Source: Candidatus Methanomethylicus sp.
GTDB lineage: Archaea > Thermoproteota > Methanomethylicia > Methanomethylicales > Methanomethylicaceae
DNA length: 12,177 nucleotides
NCBI GenBank assembly: GCA_028683025.1
Contig: JAJRAB010000093.1
Span: 1 to 12,177 of the forward strand
Reading direction: 5' to 3'
The notes below the pieces were generated by a model. The model was not told where the DNA came from, searched no databases, and saw only the letters and a list, made by a program, of their open reading frames with translations. Positions within the stretch are counted from its first letter, which is position 1. The number at the start of each line of letters is the position of its first letter. The position numbers and the translations under genes were made by a program. Positions 6,798 to 12,177 of this stretch are shown piece after piece.

Positions 6798-7982
6798 TCA
6801 GTCCGTTATGATTTTTATTGGCTTTTCCAAGTAGCTTCTGATGGATTCCTGCATCTTGAGTAGTTTGGGGCTGTCCTTCTTTAGCATCCATTCATCTATT
6901 TTGCTTAGAAACAGTTGCGTTTCAATTCCCTCCTCCATGAAAGCGCCAAGTCCCAGCTCCTCGATCCGATCCGCATTCCATTCCTGTTCGAATATCATCG
7001 GAAAGGCTAGAACTGGAATCCCGCAGGCAAGTGATTGGTAAATAGTTCCATTTCCACCATGGCATATCATCAGGTCCATTTTTGGCAGGATCGAAAGGTG
7101 ATTGATGAAGGGGCGGCTGAGTATGTTCGGTCCGTAAAGCGAAGAATTCGAATCGCCTGAGACTATCATTCCGTACTTTCTGAAAGGAGTGTCGGCAAGA
7201 AATTTTAATTTTTCCAGATCACCAGTGCTGCCAGCTGTGATTAGGATCCTCCTCTCAAATTTCGTTATGAATTCGAGAAGCTCCACCTCCTCACGGCCAT
7301 TAATGTAGAACAGTGGACCAATAAAACTATAATTTGAAGGCATTTTTATCTGGGGAAAGATCTCAGGCAGGTCGCAGATCAGATTGATGTCGCCCTCAAA
7401 CTCGTCAAGGTAAAACTGCTGCTCCCGAAGCTTGAGCTCCTTTCTTATGGCTCTGAAAGGCTCATGGATCTTACGGAATGAAGCATTCTCGATCCTGTGA
7501 GTCAGCATATCAAATACTTTGGAGGGTATCTTCTTTGAGTACTGGTATCCGGGGTGTTTCCTAGAGACCTTCCGGGTATATCGGTAATATTTTGTCATAT
7601 AGCCGTTCAGCAAAGAGACAAACTTTGTAGATGTCCTCTCAGCTGCCATTTTCAGAGGAAGCGAAGTATCGCCCAGTACAAGTTCTGGCTTGTACTCTTC
7701 TATTGCCTTGATTTGAGAATAAAGTACCCTTTCGATATGCTTCTTGCTTATCCATGAGAAATCAAAATCCAATGCAGCTTGCCTAATTTCTTCCGAATTG
7801 AAATTTTCTGCACTGAACATCTCAAATCCTGAATCGGCTATATAATTCCTGTACTTCTGGGAAGCTGCAACTTTTATTTCAAATTGATCCTGAATCCTTT
7901 TTCCCAGTTCAAGGCAACGGAGATAATGCGCCGCCATATCCATGGGAAATATTAGGAGCAGCGGTTTTTTCTTTCCAACCAT
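6798..7982 (-). CDS. GT-B glycosyltransferase, GT1/MGT-like
   Basis: 394 residues with the two-domain layout of UDP-glycosyltransferase-type enzymes. The N-terminal Rossmann half begins LLLIFPMDMAAHYLRCLELG, with His19 where family members carry their catalytic histidine. The C-terminal half starts at ITAGSTGD (248-255) and carries the nucleotide-sugar signature CHGGNGTIYQSLACGIP (307-323), then PMIFEQEWNADRIEELGLG, the usual acidic/Asn pair near the sugar. No signal peptide or membrane segment is seen. The acceptor cannot be read from sequence; macrolide, sterol, glycolipid or carotenoid glucosyltransferases (CrtX-like) share this architecture. The CrtI-like gene next to it makes a lipid or isoprenoid acceptor plausible. 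The ATG has GAGGA about nine bases upstream on its strand. Confidence 0.85.
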   Translation of the reverse strand: MVGKKKPLLLIFPMDMAAHYLRCLELGKRIQDQFEIKVAASQKYRNYIADSGFEMFSAENFNSEEIRQAALDFDFSWISKKHIERVLYSQIKAIEEYKPELVLGDTSLPLKMAAERTSTKFVSLLNGYMTKYYRYTRKVSRKHPGYQYSKKIPSKVFDMLTHRIENASFRKIHEPFRAIRKELKLREQQFYLDEFEGDINLICDLPEIFPQIKMPSNYSFIGPLFYINGREEVELLEFITKFERRILITAGSTGDLEKLKFLADTPFRKYGMIVSGDSNSSLYGPNILSRPFINHLSILPKMDLMICHGGNGTIYQSLACGIPVLAFPMIFEQEWNADRIEELGLGAFMEEGIETQLFLSKIDEWMLKKDSPKLLKMQESIRSYLEKPIKIITD

Positions 7983-8335
7983 TTTTATTTTCCTCTGAAG
8001 TAAGATGCCATTTTTACGCTGATTGCGGTAGCTGATGCAAGATTAGCAGTAAGATATTCTTTTATAAATTTCCAATTTTTTTTATAATCCTTTCCAATTC
8101 AATTTCCACACGACATATTCAAATACGCACCTAAAACATATTTTTTCGCTAAATAGACCGTGTTCTTTCTTGCCTCTCATTTAATTCGATCAGTGCTCAC
8201 TAGCATTCCTGACTAGACTGGCAATAGGCTGCACAAGATCCCATAATTGAGACATTATTATAGCATTACCAAGTTGAAAGATCGTGTTAGGCGTAAAAGC
8301 CTCTGATGATACTCGTGTGTTTTCCCTCTGCTTGC
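7983..8335. other. Intergenic region without a gene
   Basis: 353 bases between two minus-strand genes. The side next to the glycosyltransferase has a duplicated TATA-like segment (8060-8099). Near the oxidoreductase end are a short hairpin, AGGC-loop-GCCT at 8290-8303, and a perfect palindrome GCCTAAAGGC (8334-8343) that includes the oxidoreductase stop. I see no coding frame, tRNA or C/D box RNA here. Confidence 0.6.
8060..8099 (-). promoter_or_regulatory. Tandem TATA-box segment upstream of the glycosyltransferase
   Basis: On the minus strand two copies of AATTGGAAA followed by TTATAAAA lie in tandem (8099-8080 and 8077-8060). Each copy has the form of an archaeal TATA box preceded by a purine-rich BRE-like stretch. 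Transcription would begin about 26 bases past either box, giving a leader of roughly 55-75 bases before the ATG at 7982. The match is by eye to the archaeal consensus. Confidence 0.5.
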
Positions 8336-10741
8336 CTAAAGGCTTGATCTGTTGATCATTTCGCTTACTCTGGCAGCAGCATTCCTGCCACCAATGACTG
8401 CTTGGGTAAGGTCATATGAAGTTGAATCCATGCTGATTTTGCTGATTGCTAGAACCTTAGGAAAGCCCTCCACAAACATATCTGGTGTGGTCTTGTAATC
8501 ATGTTTTGTGGCAATGATCACCGCATCGTATTCATCGCATAGGTCCTTCAGTTCCGATTGGCCGCTAATAACCCAGTTGCCATGATATTTGATAGGTGGA
8601 AGCATTAGGCTGGCTATTCCATCATCAACTAACTGTTTGTGAACGGCTCCCTTTTGGGCCGCCTCATAAAGGTCCGTGCCAGCCGAGACTGGTCGATCCT
8701 TAATATCGACTTCAAAACCGAGGCGGGCAAGGAAATGGGCACAGACAAGTCCCGATGCACCCCCTCCAATAACACAGGCTTTTTTCCCAATTGGAGTTTC
8801 CATTGGGGCTATCTGCCCATCTCTACCTGCATAATCCATGACCCACTTGAACAGTTCCCTTATCTTTACTGCCCTTATGGCGTAAGTCTTTCGCACGCAG
8901 GCTTTTTCACATCTCTCTTCAGACGGGCAGATGTAACTGCATATTGCCTCCAGTGGGTTAACATCACGTATTAGCCTAGCCGCACCTACAAAATTTTTGG
9001 CTTCAATTCTCCGGATCACCCCTGCGATATCAATGCCAACCGGGCATGCGCTCTTGCAGGGTTGGGACTCGCAGTATTGACACTCCCTGGCTAAAAGGCT
9101 GGCATTCCCGGGAGTGTTGGAGATAGATTCTGGTGTCAAGGACTTTTGGTTTTCCTTTATATATCTCACATAATCCTTTTCAAAAACCATTTGCGAAAAT
9201 TCGGGCTTGCCCATTTCCCGGAGTATCAAATTGGCAGCTCCAAAACCTGATGCCACCACTGCTGGTGTACCCATGCCCATGGTAGTGGAATCGCCGCAGG
9301 CATACACGCCCTGCCAGGCAGTCTTGGCATGCAGCCGCTTTGTCAATTCTTGGCCCATCATCTGCTTGGGTCCGCCAACACACCCCCATGTCTTTAGAGT
9401 ATACCTCTCGATTGTTGAAGGCGTCGCAATGATAAGCTTCCTAATCCCTTTACGAAACTCTGGAAATCGCTTGGTAATCTCATCTACTATGAGATCCGCC
9501 TGCCTCCTCTTTTTTTCCTTGTATTCTTCTGTCTGGTATTCTTTTTCAAAAGGCCTCGGCCATTTTTGATCAGGTGCAGGAGAGAAAATCGTTACGATAT
9601 GTTCATCTTCCGGGCAAAGACTATGATCATCGATTGTGGGAATATACATGGTGATGTCGCCCATATCGATATTGGACGTGTTTGAAATGAAATATTCAAC
9701 AGGGTTTGTGTCAGGTGGGAATGCCTGTTTGTCTATCACGGCATATAAAACCATGGCCGGATAGGTTGGTACTAGCGCATTAACCCATTTTTTCTGCTCG
9801 TCGGTGACTTTTTCTTGGGGGATCAAATTGAGGAAGAGGTTCCACACTGTTGTGTCTGACAGAACCCTGTCTGCCTTGATTGACTGCCCCTCCGAAAGCC
9901 TGACTCCGCAAGCCTTGTTGCCTTCAAATATTATCTTCTCAACCTTTTTCCTGTAGAGCATAGTTCCGCCATATTTCTCAATAGCCTTCTCAAGCAGGTT
10001 GGTGTAGGTCTGGGCTCCCCCAGCCACATAATAGGTCCCACCATTGTGGTTGTCTGTGAACATGGTTAGGGCCATTATTGCCGGAGTCTCACTCATGCTT
10101 GTATAGGCATAGCTGGCACAGAGCTTATCATAGAATTCAAGAAGCCTCTGGCTTTTTATATAAGGCCCCATGAGATCCTTTGCTGACTGGGATATCAATT
10201 TGGTAAGTTTCACCACCCTAAGGGGATTGGACAGAAGCATTTTCATCTTATATGAATCCGACATCTCGCTGGGGGGCGTGAGGATGTTCTTGTTCTCGAT
10301 ATACCTTTTATACAGTCCTGTGAGATAACCGTACAACTCTTCCAGTTCATCCTTCTCCTTAGGGAAGTACTTCTCAAGCTCCGGGAGAAACTTGTCAAGA
10401 TCCTTCCAGACCATGATTTCCTGACCCGAAAAATCGAGCCGGAAAAATTTTTCCCTTGGGATTATTGTTATGGGCTCCTCAAGAATGTTCACAAGTATAT
10501 GGTGAAGATTGTAGCCCTTATTGCCGAAGCCAAATATAAGCGCTGCACCGCTGTCAAAAACTCTACCCTCCCTGCGGAAGCTCGTGCAAGCTCCACCGGG
10601 GAGGCAATGCTGCTCGATCACAATCACGTTGATACCTTGTTTGGCGAGAAGGCTAGCTGCAGTTAACCCTCCTAACCCTGCGCCTATGACTATGACGTCG
10701 TATTTACCCTTAAGAATTCTATCTGGGGTCATTGAGCCCAT
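8336..10741 (-). CDS. CrtI/RetSat-like FAD oxidoreductase fused to a two-cluster Fe-S and GltD-like flavin module
   Basis: 801 residues in two modules. Residues 14-510 look like phytoene desaturase and retinol saturase enzymes: VIVIGAGLGGLTAASLLA (17-34) with the acidic ribose ligand in VIEQ, PGGACTSFRREG, and a closing FAD motif VYACGDSTTMGMGTPAVVASG (479-499). Such enzymes oxidise, isomerise or saturate isoprenoid double bonds. Residues 554-615 carry two 4Fe-4S binding sets, Cys554/557/562/566 and Cys601/605/611/615, in the order found in GltD, NfnB and dihydropyrimidine dehydrogenase. Residues 655-795 form a flavin domain (VIGGGASGLVCA) without the usual NAD(P)H-binding insert. A membrane isoprenoid reductase fed by ferredoxin is possible but inferred. 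No ribosome binding site precedes ATG 10741; ATG 10732 is an alternative start. Confidence 0.85.
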   Translation of the reverse strand: MGSMTPDRILKGKYDVIVIGAGLGGLTAASLLAKQGINVIVIEQHCLPGGACTSFRREGRVFDSGAALIFGFGNKGYNLHHILVNILEEPITIIPREKFFRLDFSGQEIMVWKDLDKFLPELEKYFPKEKDELEELYGYLTGLYKRYIENKNILTPPSEMSDSYKMKMLLSNPLRVVKLTKLISQSAKDLMGPYIKSQRLLEFYDKLCASYAYTSMSETPAIMALTMFTDNHNGGTYYVAGGAQTYTNLLEKAIEKYGGTMLYRKKVEKIIFEGNKACGVRLSEGQSIKADRVLSDTTVWNLFLNLIPQEKVTDEQKKWVNALVPTYPAMVLYAVIDKQAFPPDTNPVEYFISNTSNIDMGDITMYIPTIDDHSLCPEDEHIVTIFSPAPDQKWPRPFEKEYQTEEYKEKKRRQADLIVDEITKRFPEFRKGIRKLIIATPSTIERYTLKTWGCVGGPKQMMGQELTKRLHAKTAWQGVYACGDSTTMGMGTPAVVASGFGAANLILREMGKPEFSQMVFEKDYVRYIKENQKSLTPESISNTPGNASLLARECQYCESQPCKSACPVGIDIAGVIRRIEAKNFVGAARLIRDVNPLEAICSYICPSEERCEKACVRKTYAIRAVKIRELFKWVMDYAGRDGQIAPMETPIGKKACVIGGGASGLVCAHFLARLGFEVDIKDRPVSAGTDLYEAAQKGAVHKQLVDDGIASLMLPPIKYHGNWVISGQSELKDLCDEYDAVIIATKHDYKTTPDMFVEGFPKVLAISKISMDSTSYDLTQAVIGGRNAAARVSEMINRSSL

Positions 10742-10765
10742 ATATAAGGCAATAGAACTGATGAT

Positions 10766-10773
10766 AATTAAAC
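10766..10773 (-). promoter_or_regulatory. Possible TATA box for a leaderless oxidoreductase transcript
   Basis: On the minus strand TTTAATTA is centred about 28 bases before the A of ATG 10741. That would place transcription start at or next to the start codon, in line with the lack of a ribosome binding site. The 73-base gap to the upstream gene also allows read-through from it. Confidence 0.35.
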
Positions 10774-10814
10774 CTATTCTTACTTGTATTCGTAATTAGA
10801 GATCAGGGATCCGC

Positions 10815-11195
10815 CTAATACTCCATAGCCCTTAGCTGCCAGGTTAGCCTGTCTTGGATCGCAAGCTCTTCCATCATCATTTTCAAGTATGTCCTTAGCG
10901 GCTTTCCATCCGTCTGGGCACGAATCTTTGCTTTCTGTACCGCCCATGAGATGGCGTTTTCAAGAAGATTCTGCTTATGAATACTCGATGTTTTTGAGCA
11001 GAATTTCTCATTCCAGTAATCGCAGGTTCCACCAATCCTGCATTGCATCTCCTCAGGCAATTGCTCAATAGCCGAAATAATTTCTGTCTCCAGCCCGTTC
11101 TTCGCGAAATATTCATCTATCAAGCTCTTTGAGGTATTTGAAAGCCAAACAGCCACACTTAACCACCATTCACCTAAAGTGTACTTGAGTTTCAT
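10815..11195 (-). CDS. Hypothetical protein, 126 residues
   Basis: I do not recognise this family. The protein is soluble and mostly helical in appearance, rich in Glu, Lys and Leu, with an aromatic N-terminus (GEWWLSVAVWLSN) and a basic C-terminal half. Three cysteines (52, 58, 66) sit in the segment CRIGGTC...FC, which may be a partial metal site or structural. No signal peptide or membrane helix is evident. The ATG has no ribosome binding site; a TATA-like CTATAAAA at 11229-11236 would give a leader of about ten bases. It lies 73 bases upstream of the fused oxidoreductase on the same strand, so co-transcription and a linked role are possible but unproven. Confidence 0.6.
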   Translation of the reverse strand: MKLKYTLGEWWLSVAVWLSNTSKSLIDEYFAKNGLETEIISAIEQLPEEMQCRIGGTCDYWNEKFCSKTSSIHKQNLLENAISWAVQKAKIRAQTDGKPLRTYLKMMMEELAIQDRLTWQLRAMEY

Positions 11196-11228
11196 TAGTT
11201 AGAAAAATCTGTATAAATAGTTTTGCTT

Positions 11229-11236
11229 TTTTATAG
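11229..11236 (-). promoter_or_regulatory. TATA-like element before the 126-residue gene
   Basis: CTATAAAA on the minus strand is centred about 37 bases before ATG 11195, predicting a transcript with a very short leader. Because the whole spacer is AT-rich, chance matches are likely. Confidence 0.3.
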
Positions 11237-11240
11237 TATT

Positions 11241-11252
11241 ATATTATAATAT
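11241..11252. repeat. Perfect 12-base palindrome
   Basis: ATATTATAATAT equals its own reverse complement and lies just upstream of the TATA-like element of the 126-residue gene, where an operator could sit. Base composition makes chance occurrence quite possible. Confidence 0.35.
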
Positions 11253-11264
11253 GCCAATTTATTT

Positions 11265-11282
11265 TATAATTATGTAATTATA
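11265..11282. repeat. Inverted repeat with 8-base arms
   Basis: TATAATTA-TG-TAATTATA has perfect arms and a two-base spacer, the geometry of a site for a dimeric helix-turn-helix regulator. It lies in the spacer upstream of the 126-residue gene. Confidence 0.4.
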
Positions 11283-11287
11283 GATTT

Positions 11288-11307
11288 AATTTATCATAAT
11301 TTATCAT
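11288..11307. repeat. Tandem 10-base direct repeat, two copies
   Basis: AATTTATCAT occurs twice back to back, about one helical turn apart, next to the 8-base-arm inverted repeat. It may be a binding site or replication slippage in AT-rich DNA. Confidence 0.45.
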
Positions 11308-11398
11308 TTATAACTCAGAATAATGATTGGATGCAAGAAGAAGAAAATTATTAAAAAATAAAATTGGAAAACTGCGAGATTGACTTTAAACTAGAAGC

Positions 11399-11536
11399 TT
11401 AGTACCTTCTTGGGCTTCTTCGTTTAGAATAACACTCGCGGCAGTATACTGGTCTAGTTCCGTCTGGCTTGAATGGAACTTCGCATTCCTTACCGCAACT
11501 TGCGCAAACTGCCTTGTGCATTTCTCTAGCTGCCAT
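11399..11536 (-). CDS. CxxC-x17-CxxC zinc ribbon mini-protein
   Basis: 45 residues from ATG 11536: a short lead, then MHKAVCASCGKEC, FKPDGTRPVYCRECYSKRR and a basic tail. Cys11/Cys14 and Cys32/Cys35 are separated by exactly 17 residues, the hallmark of the CxxC-x17-CxxC family (TIGR04272) found in archaea and candidate phyla. The four cysteines should bind one zinc ion, and the Lys/Arg-rich tail suggests nucleic-acid or ribosome contact, though the family has no established function. A longer in-frame reading from GTG 11599 exists, but ATG 11536 has AAAGGAG eleven bases upstream and starts at the conserved part. An extra cysteine (18) follows the first pair. Confidence 0.8.
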   Translation of the reverse strand: MAAREMHKAVCASCGKECEVPFKPDGTRPVYCRECYSKRRSPRRY

Positions 11537-11547
11537 TTCTGACTCAA

Positions 11548-11554
11548 CTCCTTT
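11548..11554 (-). promoter_or_regulatory. Ribosome binding site fixing the zinc ribbon start
   Basis: AAAGGAG on the minus strand, eleven bases before ATG 11536. It favours the 45-residue protein over the 66-residue reading. Confidence 0.6.
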
Positions 11555-11610
11555 AATATTTGATGCAAAATATGCTGTCTTTTTGCACGTCTCCTTCACT
11601 CATACTAAAC

Positions 11611-11618
11611 CTATTAAA
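11611..11618 (-). promoter_or_regulatory. TATA-like element of the zinc ribbon gene
   Basis: TTTAATAG on the minus strand, preceded by a purine-rich GAGGAAAAG stretch like a BRE. It predicts transcription start near 11588, a leader of about 50 bases, and exclusion of the GTG at 11599. Confidence 0.4.
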
Positions 11619-11713
11619 CTTTTCCTCTGATACCCGCTTCCCACCATGAAATTTTCTGCTTGCACTGCTTAAATTCGCGTTCGGCATATTGGGAAAATCC
11701 TTGATCAGGGTAG

Positions 11714-11778
11714 GTTATCTCAGTCGGGTAAATTTCTTGTCATCTTGAAATACAAGACTCTCGATCATCATTGATAAC
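11714..11778 (-). ncRNA. Box C/D guide sRNA candidate
   Basis: Read on the minus strand: stem GTTATC (11778-11773), an A, box C ATGATGA (11771-11765), an internal region, box D CTGA (11723-11720), then stem GATAAC (11719-11714). The stems pair perfectly over 6 bp. The A plus the first two box C bases give the three-base bulge, and the box C and D GA steps give the tandem sheared pairs, of a kink-turn bound by L7Ae. A C' box with one mismatch, AAGATGA, is at 11746-11740; no clean D' box is visible. The bases before box D (AAATTTACCCGA) would be the guide. Such RNAs direct fibrillarin to 2'-O-methylate rRNA or tRNA. It lies between the kinase and zinc ribbon genes. Confidence 0.75.
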
Positions 11779-11813
11779 GCATGTTTTCGCTAATCCCAAC
11801 ACCTAGCCCCTGT

Positions 11814-11820
11814 TTAAAAA
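11814..11820 (-). terminator. T-rich end of the kinase gene, or TATA of the sRNA
   Basis: Just after the kinase stop the minus strand reads CTTTTTAAA. It could act as a T-rich archaeal terminator. Alternatively TTTTTAAA may be a TATA box giving a start near 11790, about twelve bases before the sRNA. The two roles cannot be told apart here. Confidence 0.3.
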
Positions 11821-11822
11821 GT

Positions 11823-12177
11823 TTAAGTGAACCCAAGGTGCGCGCAAACCTTTCTATAGTTCTCGGCTGAGGGTTGCGCTTTATAGTGCCTGATTATTTC
11901 CTTGAGCGCCTCCTTATCCCATACAAAGTGAGGCTTTAGCAATTCGCCGATTGAATCCTTGAAGAAGAGGTATCCTACCATCGAGACCAGGTTCCTGCAT
12001 TTCCTCTTCCTGCTTGCAGTCTCGAAGTCGATGATATGCGGCTTTCCAAGGCGGTTCACAATTATGTGCTTCTTAGAGTCTGAAAGCTCACCGTGATCCA
12101 CTCCGCCAGCGTCAAGGCGGAAGCACTGCTCTAAGAGTTCTAAAACAGCCCCCCGCACCTGCCCTTTTTCGGGTTGG
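11823..12177 (-). CDS. RIO-like serine/threonine kinase, COG2112-like (C-terminal part)
   Basis: The frame stays open to the window edge, so the GTG at 12158 is not the true start; about 117 codons are visible. VDHGELSDSKKHIIV matches the catalytic loop of archaeal kinases of the COG2112 type, with HGEL where classical kinases have HxD. HIIDFETAS matches the metal-binding DFG region as DFE. After it, NLVSMVGYLFF and the C-terminal helices fit the lower lobe. The ATP-binding lobe would lie beyond 12177. The protein target is unknown; related archaeal kinases are thought to act in translation or tRNA-modification contexts. Its last codon precedes the sRNA candidate on the same strand by about 44 bases. 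Confidence 0.85.
   Translation of the reverse strand, partial: QPEKGQVRGAVLELLEQCFRLDAGGVDHGELSDSKKHIIVNRLGKPHIIDFETASRKRKCRNLVSMVGYLFFKDSIGELLKPHFVWDKEALKEIIRHYKAQPSAENYRKVCAHLGFT

Noticed and set aside
8297..8309. Box C-like CTGATGAT in the 7983-8335 gap
   Set aside because: The first base is not a purine, and no box D or pairing terminal stem follows at guide-RNA distance on that strand.
8334..8343. Palindrome GCCTAAAGGC at the oxidoreductase stop as an intrinsic terminator
   Set aside because: The stem is only four to five pairs and no T-run follows on the minus strand.
10738..10745. TATA-like TTATATAA touching the oxidoreductase ATG
   Set aside because: As a TATA box it would start transcription about 25 bases inside the gene, losing both candidate start codons and reaching the FAD motif region.
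11553..11603. 16-codon upstream ORF ending in the zinc ribbon ribosome binding site
   Set aside because: The predicted transcription start (~11588) lies downstream of its ATG, so it would not be in the mRNA, and its peptide has no recognisable feature.
1..12177. CRISPR arrays, insertion sequences, tRNA or rRNA genes
   Set aside because: I found no regularly spaced repeats, transposase-like proteins with terminal repeats, or cloverleaf-forming segments in the gaps.

Overview
The window reads as a piece of an archaeal chromosome, probably euryarchaeal; Thermoplasmata or a methanogen relative are plausible, but the sequence alone does not fix the lineage. The archaeal signs are a GHMP-type shikimate kinase in place of bacterial AroK, a COG2112-like RIO-type kinase, a CxxC-x17-CxxC mini zinc ribbon, TATA-box-like elements about 26-28 bases before inferred transcript starts, and a well-formed box C/D guide RNA candidate. 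Most of the + strand genes use strong GGAGG-type ribosome binding sites.

Positions 1-6202 (+ strand) hold a compact aromatic amino acid operon: aroD (3' part only), aroE, aroK, aroA, aroC, pheA (chorismate mutase-prephenate dehydratase-ACT) and tyrA. Together they run from 3-dehydroquinate through shikimate, shikimate-3-phosphate, EPSP and chorismate to prephenate, then to phenylpyruvate and 4-hydroxyphenylpyruvate. The first four junctions are 4-base stop/start overlaps (TTGA, GTGA, ATGA, ATGA). The last two are irregular. The ATGA at the aroC end opens only an 11-codon frame, and pheA seems to start at a TTG just downstream. tyrA overlaps the pheA end but has no ATG, GTG or TTG before its Rossmann motif. 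The early steps (DAHP or aroB equivalents) are not in view and may lie upstream.

Positions 6306-6767 (+) encode a small MGMT-family protein that lacks the alkyl-acceptor cysteine. It converges on a minus-strand GT-B glycosyltransferase (6798-7982), which has a duplicated TATA-containing upstream segment. After a 353-base gap without a gene comes an 801-residue minus-strand fusion (8336-10741). It joins a CrtI/RetSat-like FAD oxidoreductase to a two-cluster 4Fe-4S module and a shortened GltD-like flavin domain. With the glycosyltransferase it may act on isoprenoid-type lipids or pigments, which is inference.

Positions 10815-12177 (all minus strand) hold an unrecognised 126-residue protein, a very AT-rich spacer with palindromes and a tandem repeat, a 45-residue zinc ribbon protein, the C/D box sRNA candidate (11714-11778), and the C-terminal part of a RIO-like kinase running off the window. 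The most notable points are the sRNA, the fused oxidoreductase, and the missing conventional tyrA start.
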